A DNA stretch of 64,000 nt from Thermomonospora echinospora (GCF_900108175.1 NZ_FNVO01000006.1:1-64000), one strand, 5' to 3'; shown: positions 19,297 through 28,053, numbered from the stretch's first letter. Numbers and translations: made by a program. Notes: generated by a model from the letters alone, not told the origin.

Positions 19297-20601
19297 ATGA
19301 ACCCGTCGGATCAGATGACCGCGGACGGCTATCTGGACAGGTACGAGGCGGCCGCCGAACGCGACCCCCTGGGCGGCATCGCGCTCCTGGCGGGATGGCT
19401 GCGCACCGACTGGCGCCCCCTCTTCGCGGAGCTGCGCGCCCACCGCCCCGTCCTGGTCACCCCCGCCTTCGCCCTTGTGACGCGCTTCACCGACGTCACC
19501 GACGTGCTCTCCCGCGGCGAGGTCTTCACCGTCAGCGGGTACGCCCCCCGCCTTGAGGCGGCGCTGGGCGGGCCGGTCATGCTGACCCGCGACGGCACCC
19601 CACTGAACTGGCGGGAGAAGGCCCTGATGCAGGTCATGCTCCCGCCCGACGACGTGCCGCACGTACGCGAACTGGTCGGGCGCACCGCCGACGAGGCCCT
19701 GGACGCGGCTCGGCCCCGGGGGCGGATCGAGGCGGTCGGCGAGCTCTTCCGGCACATCTGCATGACGGTGTGCGCGCAGTACTTCGGCTTCCCCGGGCCC
19801 GACGCGCAGACCCTGTCGCGATGGTCGAGGGCGGTGATGACTGATGCCACCGCCAATCTCGCCGGGGACCCGCAGATCCACGCCGCGGCGGTGCGTGCGG
19901 GCGGGGAGATGATGGACCACCTGCACCGCCTGCTCGCCGAGCGCCGCGCCCAGCTCGCGGCGGGACGGCCGCCCGCCCCGCAGGACGTCTTCGGACGGCT
20001 CGTCCGCACCGTGCTGCCCGAGGAGCTCGCGTTGGACGACCGGCGCGTGGCCATCAACGTCGCGGCCCTCCTGCTGGGCTTCGCGGAGAACGCCTCGGGC
20101 TCCATGGTGCACGTGGTGCAGCAGATCCTGCGGCGCCCGCAGGTGCATCGCGCCGCGGCCGAGGCGGCCCACGACCCGGATCCGGCCGTCTTCGACCCCC
20201 ATGTGTGGGAGGCGCTGCGCTTGGACCCGTTCCTCAAGATGATCCCGCGCACCTGCGCACACGACCACGTCCTGGCGGCGGGCACCCCGCACGAGACGAG
20301 GGTGCCGGCCGGCACCCTCGTCCTGGCCGCGGTCGCCTCGGCCATGTTCGACGAGGCCGTCGTCGCGGAGCCGGAGGAGTTCCGCCTCGACCGCCCGCGG
20401 CATGTCGGGCTGCACTTCGGCCACGGGCCGCACGCATGCCCGGGCGTGCACCCCGGCGCCGCCGTGATCTGCGAGACGGTGCGCCGGCTGCTCCGGCGGC
20501 CCGGCCTGCGGCTGCTCCCGCCACCGGACGGGCTGGTGGTGCGCGACCGGGACGTCTTCCCCGACCGGTTCCCGCTCGGGCTCGACCAGAAAGGATCGTG
20601 A
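19297..20601 (+). CDS. Cytochrome P450 with non-canonical I-helix
   Basis: 434 aa. Haem-binding loop FGHGPHACPG with the axial Cys and the ExxR motif (EALR) are intact. The I-helix reads LLLGFAENASGS where monooxygenases have AGxE/D-T-T; the acid-alcohol pair needed for O2 activation is replaced by Asn-Ala. P450s of this kind (CYP74, linoleate diol synthase and Ppo P450 domains, peroxygenases) act on hydroperoxides. The next gene, 2 nt downstream, is a cyclooxygenase-like peroxidase that could supply such a substrate. The family assignment is certain; the reaction is inference. Confidence 0.9.
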   Translation: MNPSDQMTADGYLDRYEAAAERDPLGGIALLAGWLRTDWRPLFAELRAHRPVLVTPAFALVTRFTDVTDVLSRGEVFTVSGYAPRLEAALGGPVMLTRDGTPLNWREKALMQVMLPPDDVPHVRELVGRTADEALDAARPRGRIEAVGELFRHICMTVCAQYFGFPGPDAQTLSRWSRAVMTDATANLAGDPQIHAAAVRAGGEMMDHLHRLLAERRAQLAAGRPPAPQDVFGRLVRTVLPEELALDDRRVAINVAALLLGFAENASGSMVHVVQQILRRPQVHRAAAEAAHDPDPAVFDPHVWEALRLDPFLKMIPRTCAHDHVLAAGTPHETRVPAGTLVLAAVASAMFDEAVVAEPEEFRLDRPRHVGLHFGHGPHACPGVHPGAAVICETVRRLLRRPGLRLLPPPDGLVVRDRDVFPDRFPLGLDQKGS

Positions 20602-20603
20602 GG

Positions 20604-22247
20604 ATGGCTGACGGCGGCACCGAGGCCAAGGGGACGGGCGACGGCGGCACCGAGGCCGGCGGCACCAGGGTCAAGGCGCGCGGCATCGCCACCGACGGGG
20701 CGGTCAACCGCCTGCGGTTCCTGGCGCTGACCCACGGGCGGCCGCTGTGGCGGCTCGCCGAGTCGGTCACGCCGGTGCGGCGCCGGCTCAACGCCGCCCT
20801 GATCGACAGCGCCGTCCGCGAGATGCCCGGCCGCCCGGAGCCGCTCAGCACCCGGTCGGACTACACCTCGTGGTCCTCGCTGACCGACCGGTCCTTCATG
20901 GCGCGGCACCTGCCGCCGGTGCCCGGCGGCGACGCCGACGCCGGGCGGCCGACCCCGGAACAGGCCGCGGACCTGTTCACCCGGGGCGAGGAGATGATCC
21001 CGTGCCCGCGGTCGACGGTGCTGTTCGCCTACTTCGCCCAGTGGTTCACCGACGGGTTCCTGCGCGGGGACACGCGGGAGCCCCGGGACCCGCGCGTCAA
21101 CACCTCCAACCACGAGATCGACGTCAACCCGGTCTACGGGCTCGATGAGGAGGCCACGGCCGCGATCCGGGCCTTCGAGGGGGGCCTGCTGAAGAGCCAG
21201 CTCGTCAACGGCGGGGAGTTCCCCCCGTACCTGTGCGAGCAGGGCAAGATCAAGTCCGAGTTCTCGGCGCTGAGCGCGGCCAAGTTCGACGTGCTGGACG
21301 ACGCCCGGCGCGACACGCTGTTCGCGACCGGCGGCGACCGGGGCAACGTCCAGGTCGGCTTCACCATGTTCACCGTGCTGTTCCTGCGCGAGCACAACAG
21401 GGTGGCGCGCCTGCTGGCCGCGCGCCACCCCCGCTGGGACGACGAGCGGCTGTTCCAGACGGCGCGCAACATCGTCATCGCGCTGGTCATCAAGCTGGTG
21501 GTCGAGGAGTACATCAACCACATCACCCCGTACCACTTCCGGTTCCTGCTGGACCCGCGGCTGACCACCAGGCTCGCCCGCGCGCCCTGGCACCGGCAGA
21601 ACTGGGCCTCGGTGGAGTTCAACCTCGTCTACCGCTGGCACAGCCTGATCCCGTCCACCCTGATCGTCGGCGACCGGGAGCTGCCGCTGGCCGCGACCCT
21701 GTTCGGCAGCGCGCTGATCCCCGAGGCCGGCCTCGGGCGGCTCTTCGAGGACGCCTCCGAGCAGCGGGCCGGCCGCATCGGCCTGTTCAACACCGACCCG
21801 GCGCTGCGCGAGGTGGACATGGCGAGCATCGCCGGATCGCGGGCCCTACGGCTGGCCTCCTACAACGACTATCGCGCGCACTGCCGCTTCCCGCGGGTGC
21901 GGCGCTTTGAGCAGATCTCCGGCGACCCGCGGGTGAGCGGCGCCCTGCGGGAGCTGTACCGCGGCGTGGACGACATCGACCTGTACGTCGGCCTGTTCGC
22001 CGAGGAGCCAGGCTCCGCGAAGGCCATCCTGCCGCCGCTGCTCACCAAGATCATCGCCATCGACGCCTTCTCGCAGGCGCTGACCAACCCGCTGCTGGCC
22101 CCGCGGGTGCTGTCCGCCGAGACCTTCTCCCCACTGGGCATGGAGATCATCGGCAGCACCCGGACGGTGTCGGACATCCTGCACCGCAACGTTCCCGAGG
22201 ACCCGCAACCGCGGTTCGTGAGCATGACCTGGCGAGGCGCCCGGTAA
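20604..22247 (+). CDS. Animal-type haem peroxidase, cyclooxygenase/fatty-acid dioxygenase-like
   Basis: 547 aa from ATG 20604; AAGGA is 8 nt upstream and only 2 nt separate it from the P450 stop. Residues 338-350 (EFNLVYRWHSLIP) match the catalytic-Tyr/proximal-His segment of cyclooxygenases: Tyr343 and His346 keep the Y-x-W-H spacing. REHNR (262-266), SYNDYR (419-424) and FEQISGDP (435-442) are also family signatures. At the distal-His position (FAQWFTD, residues 144-150) the alignment gives Asp150. The likely reaction is oxygenation of an unsaturated fatty acid to a hydroperoxide. No signal peptide; the first 30 residues are Gly/Thr-rich and probably disordered. Confidence 0.9.
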   Translation: MADGGTEAKGTGDGGTEAGGTRVKARGIATDGAVNRLRFLALTHGRPLWRLAESVTPVRRRLNAALIDSAVREMPGRPEPLSTRSDYTSWSSLTDRSFMARHLPPVPGGDADAGRPTPEQAADLFTRGEEMIPCPRSTVLFAYFAQWFTDGFLRGDTREPRDPRVNTSNHEIDVNPVYGLDEEATAAIRAFEGGLLKSQLVNGGEFPPYLCEQGKIKSEFSALSAAKFDVLDDARRDTLFATGGDRGNVQVGFTMFTVLFLREHNRVARLLAARHPRWDDERLFQTARNIVIALVIKLVVEEYINHITPYHFRFLLDPRLTTRLARAPWHRQNWASVEFNLVYRWHSLIPSTLIVGDRELPLAATLFGSALIPEAGLGRLFEDASEQRAGRIGLFNTDPALREVDMASIAGSRALRLASYNDYRAHCRFPRVRRFEQISGDPRVSGALRELYRGVDDIDLYVGLFAEEPGSAKAILPPLLTKIIAIDAFSQALTNPLLAPRVLSAETFSPLGMEIIGSTRTVSDILHRNVPEDPQPRFVSMTWRGAR

Positions 22248-22281
22248 CCGCGCCGCGGCCCGGCTTCGGTGAGGAGTTCCC

Positions 22282-24423
22282 ATGAGCACGGACGCCGTTC
22301 CCGACGACGACCGTTCGGCCCGCCTGCTGCTGCGCACCGCCGCCCGTGAGCTGGCCGAGATCGCCACCACGCTGCGCAGTGCCTCCGTCCACGCCACGGC
22401 CGCCGCCACCGACGGCGCGGTCGGCGGCGCGCTGCCCCGGGCGCCCGCCGCCGGCCTGCGGGCCCAGCGCGCCGTGCTGCGCGCGGTGACCAACCGCCGG
22501 GGGCTGGGGTACGCGGTGGCCGGCGGCACGGCCGGTGCCCTCGGCGCCAAGCTCGGCGGCATGGTCGGCGCACACAGCCTGGCCGTCCGGGTCATGACGA
22601 CCTCGCTGCGGCTGCGCATCGCCGCCGTGACCCTGCAGAACCCGGAACTGGCCGCCGATCCACTGCTGCGGCGGCTCAGCGAGGCGGTGGCCGCCGACCG
22701 CGAGATCGAGTCGGTCCGGGCGCTGTGCGCCCTGGTGCGGGACCGCGGCACGGCCCGCGCCCTGTCGGCGATCGCGCCCGTCTTCGGCGAGGTCCTCGCC
22801 CTGCGGGCGCTGCTCGACCAGAACCCGCTCAACGACCGCACGGCCTGGCTGATCGCCAGCGGGTCGTCGGTCGCCAGCGCGGACCCGATCACCGGCCTGA
22901 GCAACCGGGCGATCGCGGTCCTGGACGTCGGGGAGGGGGCGGCCCGCCGGGTCGCCCCGCGGCCGGACGAGGCCGCCCGGCTGCGGTCGCGGGGCTCGCT
23001 GCTGGACTTCCTGGCCAACCTCTGCGCCGTCGGCCCCACCGGACGGGCGCTGGTGCAGAGCGTCATGGGCCCCGACGGGATCGAACGCCACGTCGTGCAG
23101 GTGCCCGGTATGCGGATCGGCGACCCCGACCACGAGTCGCCCGGCGATCTGCTCGGCGCCTTCAGCAGCACGCTGCTGGACAGCGCGCCCTTCAGCCGCG
23201 CCCTGGCCAAGGCCATCGACGACTTCGGCGTCCCCGCCGGAGCCGAGATCGCCATGGTCGGGCACAGCGCGGGCGGCGCCGCGATCATGAACCTGGCCCA
23301 GGACGCCATGTTCTGCGCCCGTTACACCCTCACCCACGTCGTGGCGATCGGCTCGCCCGTCGACTTCAAACGGCCCGCCTCCCCGCACACCTGGGTGGCC
23401 AGCATCACCAACCAGCACGATCTCGTTCCCAGCCTGGACGGGCAGGGCGCCGGCAACTGCTTCGACCTGCATCCCGACTGGTACGTGGTGGACTACACCG
23501 ACCCCACCCACCTGTTCCCCGCCTGCCACAGCCTTGAGCACTACACGGCCAACCTCGCCGAGGACCTGCCCGAGGCCCGTGAGCACATCGAGCGGGAGCT
23601 GCGGCCCTATCAGGGCCCGGTCACGCGCTCACAGCTCTACCAGTTGTACGACCGCGAGGCGCCCGCCCGGCGCACGATCGAGACCCGCCGGGTGACGACC
23701 GCCGGCGGCCCCGTCGAGCTGCCGATCAGGTGCTACGAAGGACTCGCGCTCACCGCGTACTTCACCGTGGACGCGCAGGCCGCGGCGAGGCTGCTGGGAG
23801 ACCGGGGGCGGGCCGTGCGCATGGGCGGCCGTGCCCTCGCCGCGATCCACGCCTTCGACAACCGGCGGTCGAGTCTGGGCGAGCACCGCGAGGTCCATCT
23901 CGGCATCGTCGTCGACGACCCGGGCGGCCGGCAGCCGCTGCGGACCTGGCGGGAACTCCTGGCGCGGGCCGACCGGCGCGCTCTGGGCACCCATTTCGTC
24001 GCCTCGGCGTTCACCGACGACCTGGTGTGCGCCGCCGCGAGCGAGGTGTGGGGGCACGCGGCCTTCGTCGGCGATCTGCGGGTGGAGTGCGACGCCGGCC
24101 GCCTGCACGTGGAGGTCGGAGCCCCACGCGATCCCGCCATGGCGCTCAGCGGGCCCCTCGGCCCGGGGCTTCCGATCACGGCCCGGGATCTCGTCGTCTA
24201 CTCCCACCGCGGCGGCATCCCGTTGCGCTCGCATATCGAGGAGCGGGGAGGGCGGCGGGCGCATCCGTCACCGGGCGCGCGCCTCACGGTCGGCACGGCG
24301 GACCATCCCGTGGCCCGGCACCTCCGCGACCTGGGACTCGACGGTGCCCGGCCGATGCTGTGCCTGGTCTCCCCCGCCCGTCGCAGCCGGCGCGACGCAG
24401 GCGTTCCCTGGCCGGCCCGTTGA
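22282..24423 (+). CDS. Lipase-like serine hydrolase fused to acetoacetate-decarboxylase-like domain
   Basis: 713 aa; GAGGAG precedes ATG 22282. Residues ~320-445 have the nucleophile elbow VGHSAGG, an Asp in NQHDLVP and a His in SLEHY, a plausible class-3 lipase triad. Residues ~475-700 resemble the acetoacetate decarboxylase fold (CYEGLALTAYF, REVHLGIVVDD). The N-terminal ~200 residues contain a Gly/Ala-rich segment that may associate with membrane. Following the dioxygenase gene by 34 bp, it may release or process fatty acyl chains. The domain fusion is seen; its purpose is inference. Confidence 0.75.
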   Translation: MSTDAVPDDDRSARLLLRTAARELAEIATTLRSASVHATAAATDGAVGGALPRAPAAGLRAQRAVLRAVTNRRGLGYAVAGGTAGALGAKLGGMVGAHSLAVRVMTTSLRLRIAAVTLQNPELAADPLLRRLSEAVAADREIESVRALCALVRDRGTARALSAIAPVFGEVLALRALLDQNPLNDRTAWLIASGSSVASADPITGLSNRAIAVLDVGEGAARRVAPRPDEAARLRSRGSLLDFLANLCAVGPTGRALVQSVMGPDGIERHVVQVPGMRIGDPDHESPGDLLGAFSSTLLDSAPFSRALAKAIDDFGVPAGAEIAMVGHSAGGAAIMNLAQDAMFCARYTLTHVVAIGSPVDFKRPASPHTWVASITNQHDLVPSLDGQGAGNCFDLHPDWYVVDYTDPTHLFPACHSLEHYTANLAEDLPEAREHIERELRPYQGPVTRSQLYQLYDREAPARRTIETRRVTTAGGPVELPIRCYEGLALTAYFTVDAQAAARLLGDRGRAVRMGGRALAAIHAFDNRRSSLGEHREVHLGIVVDDPGGRQPLRTWRELLARADRRALGTHFVASAFTDDLVCAAASEVWGHAAFVGDLRVECDAGRLHVEVGAPRDPAMALSGPLGPGLPITARDLVVYSHRGGIPLRSHIEERGGRRAHPSPGARLTVGTADHPVARHLRDLGLDGARPMLCLVSPARRSRRDAGVPWPAR

Positions 24424-24437
24424 TCCCGGAGGCCCTC

Positions 24438-24701
24438 ATGCCCGTGCGTCCCGACGCCATCACGGCCCATGCGCAGACCCTCGGCGCCGATGCCGAGGCA
24501 CTGACCGAATGCGCCACGCGCCTGCGCGCCCTCGCCGCCCGGCTGCGCACCCACAAAGCCACCCCACCCTGGCTGTACGACACCGTGAACGCCCACATCA
24601 CCGCCTGCGTGGTGGCCTCGGCCGACCTGGCCGAGGCCTCCGCCCGCCTCCGCGCCTACGCCGCCCTCACCGCCGAAGGGCCGGACGACGGCCCTGTTTG
24701 A
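24438..24701 (+). CDS. Small helical protein, WXG100/ESX-like
   Basis: 87 aa; GGAGG lies 5 nt before ATG 24438. It is Ala/Leu/Thr-rich with heptad-like helices (EALTECATRLRALAARLR) and a central tryptophan (PPWLYDTVN), the look of an ESAT-6-like helical hairpin, though no exact WxG motif is present. It lies 14 bp after the lipase-like gene and is probably the last gene of the P450 operon. Confidence 0.65.
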   Translation: MPVRPDAITAHAQTLGADAEALTECATRLRALAARLRTHKATPPWLYDTVNAHITACVVASADLAEASARLRAYAALTAEGPDDGPV

Positions 24702-24810
24702 ACCACCGATCCCGAAACGTCACCGCCATATCGTCCGCCCGGGCTGCGGCCGTCCGGCAGCGGGACGTTCGGTTTCCGGTGCCGTACAGGGCCGGTAGCA
24801 CCGGTGGAGC

Positions 24811-24867
24811 GGTCACGAGCCGGCCGGGTCACGAACCGGCCGGGTCACAAGAAGTGCCGGGTCACAA
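24811..24867. repeat. Four imperfect 16-17-bp tandem repeats around GGTCAC
   Basis: GGTCAC recurs at 24811, 24827, 24843 and 24860 with 16, 16 and 17-bp spacing and partly conserved flanks (CCGGCCG). The array overlaps the last codons of the DoxX gene. It looks like a short replication-slippage repeat. Confidence 0.6.
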
Positions 24868-25236
24868 GGAGTGGGGACCGAACCGCCCCCAGGCCACCAC
24901 GGCGGCCAGCGCCAGCAGCACCACGTTGGCGCCGATCATCGGGAACTCCTTGCGGCGGGCGTGGACGATCGCGGCGCCGATCATGAGCACGACCAGTCCC
25001 AAGGCCGCCAGCGGCACCAGGACCGGCGCGATGCCGAGGGCGGCGGGCAGGATCAGCCCGATCGCGGCGAGCACCTCCAGGGCGCCGATGGCCTTGATCA
25101 TGCCGTCGGGGAAGTCCCCGGCCCAGCCCATCCCGGACGCGACGAGCCTCTCCCTGGGCTGGGCGAGCTTCATCAGCCCGGCGGCCAGGAAGGCGGCGGC
25201 GAGCAGGCCGGCGATGATCCACAAAGCGATGTGCAT
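24862..25236 (-). CDS. DoxX family membrane protein
   Basis: 124 aa with four hydrophobic helices (IALWIIAGLLAAAFLAAGLMK, then three more), the size and topology of DoxX/DoxD-like proteins often tied to redox or thiol stress. MKLAQPRERL after helix 1 is typical. It is divergent from a MarR regulator with two operator-like repeats between, so it is the probable regulated target. Confidence 0.85.
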   Translation of the reverse strand: MHIALWIIAGLLAAAFLAAGLMKLAQPRERLVASGMGWAGDFPDGMIKAIGALEVLAAIGLILPAALGIAPVLVPLAALGLVVLMIGAAIVHARRKEFPMIGANVVLLALAAVVAWGRFGPHSL

Positions 25237-25294
25237 GGGAGGTCCGTTCCCTCCGGGGCGAGGTGAAGGGTCAAACGCAACCTAGACATGCACG

Positions 25295-25308
25295 CTTGAA
25301 GCGTCAAG
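25295..25308. promoter_or_regulatory. MarR operator candidate 1
   Basis: CTTGA-AGCG-TCAAG is a perfect inverted repeat in the doxX-marR intergenic region. It matches a second copy at 25327-25340 in both arms and spacer length. Confidence 0.75.
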
Positions 25309-25326
25309 TGAAGAGGCGACATGTCA

Positions 25327-25340
25327 CTTGATGTCTCAAG
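25327..25340. promoter_or_regulatory. MarR operator candidate 2
   Basis: CTTGA-TGTC-TCAAG is a perfect inverted repeat, 32 bp (about three helical turns) from the first copy and 13 bp before the marR start codon. The site would allow autoregulation. Confidence 0.75.
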
Positions 25341-25353
25341 TTAAGGTGAGAAC

Positions 25354-25851
25354 GTGGACGTACCGCGGGAGCCGCGCTGGCTGAGCGAGGAGGAGATGAC
25401 CGCCTGGCTGGCGCTGGCCAGCGTGCTGATCAGGCTTCCGGCCGCCCTGGACGGGCAGTTGCAGCGCGACGCGGGCATCAGCCACTTCGAGTACCAGGTG
25501 CTGGCGGGCCTGTCGATGAGCCCGGAGCGCACCATGCGGATGAGCGAGCTGGCACAGCTCGCCGACGGGTCGCTGTCCCGGCTGTCCCACGTGGTCAGCC
25601 GGCTGGAAAAGCGCGGCTGGGTCCGCCGCACGCCCGACCCGGCCAACGGCCGCTACACCCTGGCCGTCCTCACCGACGACGGCTGGGAGAAGGTCGTGGC
25701 CACCGCTCCCGGCCACGTCGAGGCCGTGCGTACCCTCGTCCTGGAGCCGCTCACCAGGACCCAGATCCGCCAGCTGAGCGAGATCGGCAGCCGGATCGCC
25801 CGCGCCGTCGACCCCGACGGCGACTGCCCCACCACCCGCTTCCGCCGATAA
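25354..25851 (+). CDS. MarR family transcriptional regulator
   Basis: 165 aa from GTG 25354, with AAGGTGAG upstream. The winged helix is clear: YQVLAGLSMSP, MSELAQLADGSLSRLSHVVS (recognition helix), and wing RRTPDPANGRYTLAVLTDDG. MarR dimers bind inverted repeats in shared promoters and release DNA on binding phenolic or oxidising ligands. It probably controls itself and the divergent doxX. Confidence 0.92.
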   Translation: MDVPREPRWLSEEEMTAWLALASVLIRLPAALDGQLQRDAGISHFEYQVLAGLSMSPERTMRMSELAQLADGSLSRLSHVVSRLEKRGWVRRTPDPANGRYTLAVLTDDGWEKVVATAPGHVEAVRTLVLEPLTRTQIRQLSEIGSRIARAVDPDGDCPTTRFRR

Positions 25852-26049
25852 CGACGACCACCGTATTCACGTAGGCGAAGACCAGGGCTGCGGACCCGTC
25901 CCCTTGGCCGCGCACCGCGGCGGGGCTCCCCGCACGGCCGGGTCCGGTGATCGGTCGCAGAGCCGTACGGGTGCCTGCAGCCGAGGAGGGCTCGCGGCGA
26001 CTTGCGTGGAGCTTTCCACGGTCGGCAGGAAGTCAGGGATACTCCGAAG

Positions 26050-27594
26050 ATGATCATCCTCAGTAAGGGCGCGAACACCGCGTTGTCGGTGTCCGATGTG
26101 GTCGTCACCGTCCGCTGGTCGGGAGCGCAGGAGGTGGACGCCTCCGCGCTGCTCGTCGGTCCGGACGGCAAGGTCGCCTCCGACGACGACTTCGTCTTCT
26201 ACAACCAGCCGGAGGCGGCCGGCGGTGCGGTGCGGCACCTCGGCGGCACCGGAGAACAGCGCCTGCGGGTGCGGCTCGCGGCACTGCCCGGGCCGGTGGA
26301 ACGCGTGGTGCTCTCGGCCTCGGTGTACCAGGGCACGTTCGGCGCGGTGACCGGCCTGGAATTGCTGGTGAACGACGCCTCGGGGAATCCGCTCGTCCAC
26401 TACCCGGTGGAGGGCGCGGCGAGCGAGACCGTCCTGGTGCTGGGCGAGCTCTACCGGCGTTCCGGTCAGTGGAAGGTCAGGGCCATCGGCCAGGGCTACG
26501 ACACCGGCCTGGCAGGGCTCGCCACCGACTACGGCGTCACCGTGGACGACGCACCGGAGGACGACGCACCCGCACAGACCCCACAGCCCGTACCACCTCA
26601 AGCGACGGTGCCGATGCCCCTACCGGCCCCGCCTCAGCCCTCTACCGGATACCCCGCACCGCCGCCGCAGGTGACGGCACCGATGCCCGTACCGGCCCCA
26701 CCCCCCGCCGGATACCCGGCGCCACCCCAGCCTCCGGCGGTATACCCAGCGCCGCCCCCGCCGCCCGCCGGATACCCAGCGCCATCACAGCCACCGGCGG
26801 GATATCCGGGTGCGGCGCCGTCCCCGGCCGACGAGACCTTTCTTCCCGTCGACATGCGCCAGCGGATCTCACTGCGCAAGCAGGCCGTGGGCGTGGCCCT
26901 GCAGAAGAAGGGCCTCACCGGAATCCGCGCCAGGGTTGCGCTGGTGCTCGACGCGTCCGGTTCGATGGCCGGGCTGTACGGCCGGGGTACGGTCGGCAGG
27001 GTGGTGGAGCGGATGGCACCGGTCGCCGCCCAGCTCGACTCCAACGCGACGCTGGACAGCTGGATCTTCGCCAGCGGCTTCGCCCGGCTCCCGGGGTTGC
27101 GGATCCCGGAGCTGCCGGCCTGGCTGTCCGCCCATGTCCCGTCCCGGCTGCCCGCCCGGATCACGACGGATCCCTCGGGCAGGCCGGTTTCCAGGCTGAG
27201 CCTCAGGCGGAACCGGTTCAGAAGTCTCGGCTACGGCAACGACGAGCCCAGGGTGATGGCCGACGTCATCGACCACTACCGGTCCGAGCCGACCGGTGAA
27301 CCCACGCTGGTGCTGTTCTTCTCCGACGGCGGGGTCTACCTCGACGACGCCATCACCCTGCTGCTGCACGAGTCCTCCACACTGCCGATCTTCTGGCAGT
27401 TCGTGGGGCTGGGCAGGGCTGACTACGGAATCCTGGAGGACCTGGACACCCTGCCCGGCCGTACCGTGGACAACGCGGGCTTCTTCAGCGTCGATGACAT
27501 CGACCGGCTCTCCGACGAGGAACTGTACGAACGGCTACTGACCGAGTTCCCCCGCTGGATCCAGGCCGCCCGTAACGTCGGCATCCTCCGCTGA
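26050..27594 (+). CDS. TerD-domain protein fused to von Willebrand A domain
   Basis: 514 aa from ATG 26050; no strong ribosome-binding site. Residues 1-175 are a TerD-like domain (MIILSKGANTALS, TVRWSG, DFVFYNQPEA, GLATDYGVTVDD), a calcium-binding fold of tellurium-resistance and stress loci. Residues ~180-270 form a Pro-rich linker with repeated GYPAPP units. Residues ~295-510 are a vWA domain with MIDAS DASGSM and FFSDGG, like TerF/TerY proteins. It probably assembles with other Ter proteins encoded elsewhere; none is adjacent. Confidence 0.88.
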   Translation: MIILSKGANTALSVSDVVVTVRWSGAQEVDASALLVGPDGKVASDDDFVFYNQPEAAGGAVRHLGGTGEQRLRVRLAALPGPVERVVLSASVYQGTFGAVTGLELLVNDASGNPLVHYPVEGAASETVLVLGELYRRSGQWKVRAIGQGYDTGLAGLATDYGVTVDDAPEDDAPAQTPQPVPPQATVPMPLPAPPQPSTGYPAPPPQVTAPMPVPAPPPAGYPAPPQPPAVYPAPPPPPAGYPAPSQPPAGYPGAAPSPADETFLPVDMRQRISLRKQAVGVALQKKGLTGIRARVALVLDASGSMAGLYGRGTVGRVVERMAPVAAQLDSNATLDSWIFASGFARLPGLRIPELPAWLSAHVPSRLPARITTDPSGRPVSRLSLRRNRFRSLGYGNDEPRVMADVIDHYRSEPTGEPTLVLFFSDGGVYLDDAITLLLHESSTLPIFWQFVGLGRADYGILEDLDTLPGRTVDNAGFFSVDDIDRLSDEELYERLLTEFPRWIQAARNVGILR

Positions 27595-27789
27595 GGACCG
27601 CCGGCAGACGACTCACCGGTTCGATCTCAGTGATCTCAGCGGTCTGTGCGGGGATGACCTGCCGAGGAAGCCACGACGCCTGCGGCGTTCCCGATGGCCG
27701 GGCAGGCTGCTCGGCAGGCCGGCCGGACGGTGACCGTCGGCTGGTCACCGTCCCCCGGACAGCCCAGCCTTCGCCCAGCCATCGTCGTG

Positions 27790-28053
27790 TCAATGCGGGT
27801 CGAGCTGCCCGGCCTTGATCGCAAACACGAACGCGTGCCGCTCGTCCATCTCGAAGCCGAGAACAGGACCGTCCGGGTCCTTGGAGTCCCGAGCCGGCAC
27901 CATCGCGTTTCCTGGGGCGACCTCGACGCATTCACCGCTGTTTCCTGCGCTGTGGCCGCTCTTGCACCACATGCCAACCTCGGCACAGTTGTCTCGCCTC
28001 ATGCTGCGACTGCTCTTGCGCCAGGAGATCCAAGAGAGGTCCGCGTCGATCAT
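27790..28053 (-). CDS. DUF397 domain protein
   Basis: 87 aa with WRKSSRS near the N-terminus and CVEVAPG..VPARDSKDPDGPVLGF, the DUF397 core, plus a C-terminal extension. GGAG lies 5 nt before the ATG. DUF397 proteins usually sit next to an XRE/DUF5753 regulator and act in its pathway in actinomycetes; no such partner adjoins here, so this copy is an orphan. Confidence 0.85.
   Translation of the reverse strand: MIDADLSWISWRKSSRSMRRDNCAEVGMWCKSGHSAGNSGECVEVAPGNAMVPARDSKDPDGPVLGFEMDERHAFVFAIKAGQLDPH

Noticed and set aside
19329-21641. 770-codon minus-strand open frame
   Set aside because: Lies opposite the P450 and peroxidase genes, whose motifs are unambiguous; the antisense translation has no domain and biased composition.
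22147-23586. 479-codon minus-strand open frame opposite the lipase-like gene
   Set aside because: Gly/Arg/Val-rich shadow with no recognised domain; the plus frame carries the catalytic triad.
24811-24867. GGTCAC repeats as a CRISPR array
   Set aside because: Units are 16-17 bp in direct contact with no spacers, and no cas genes are present.
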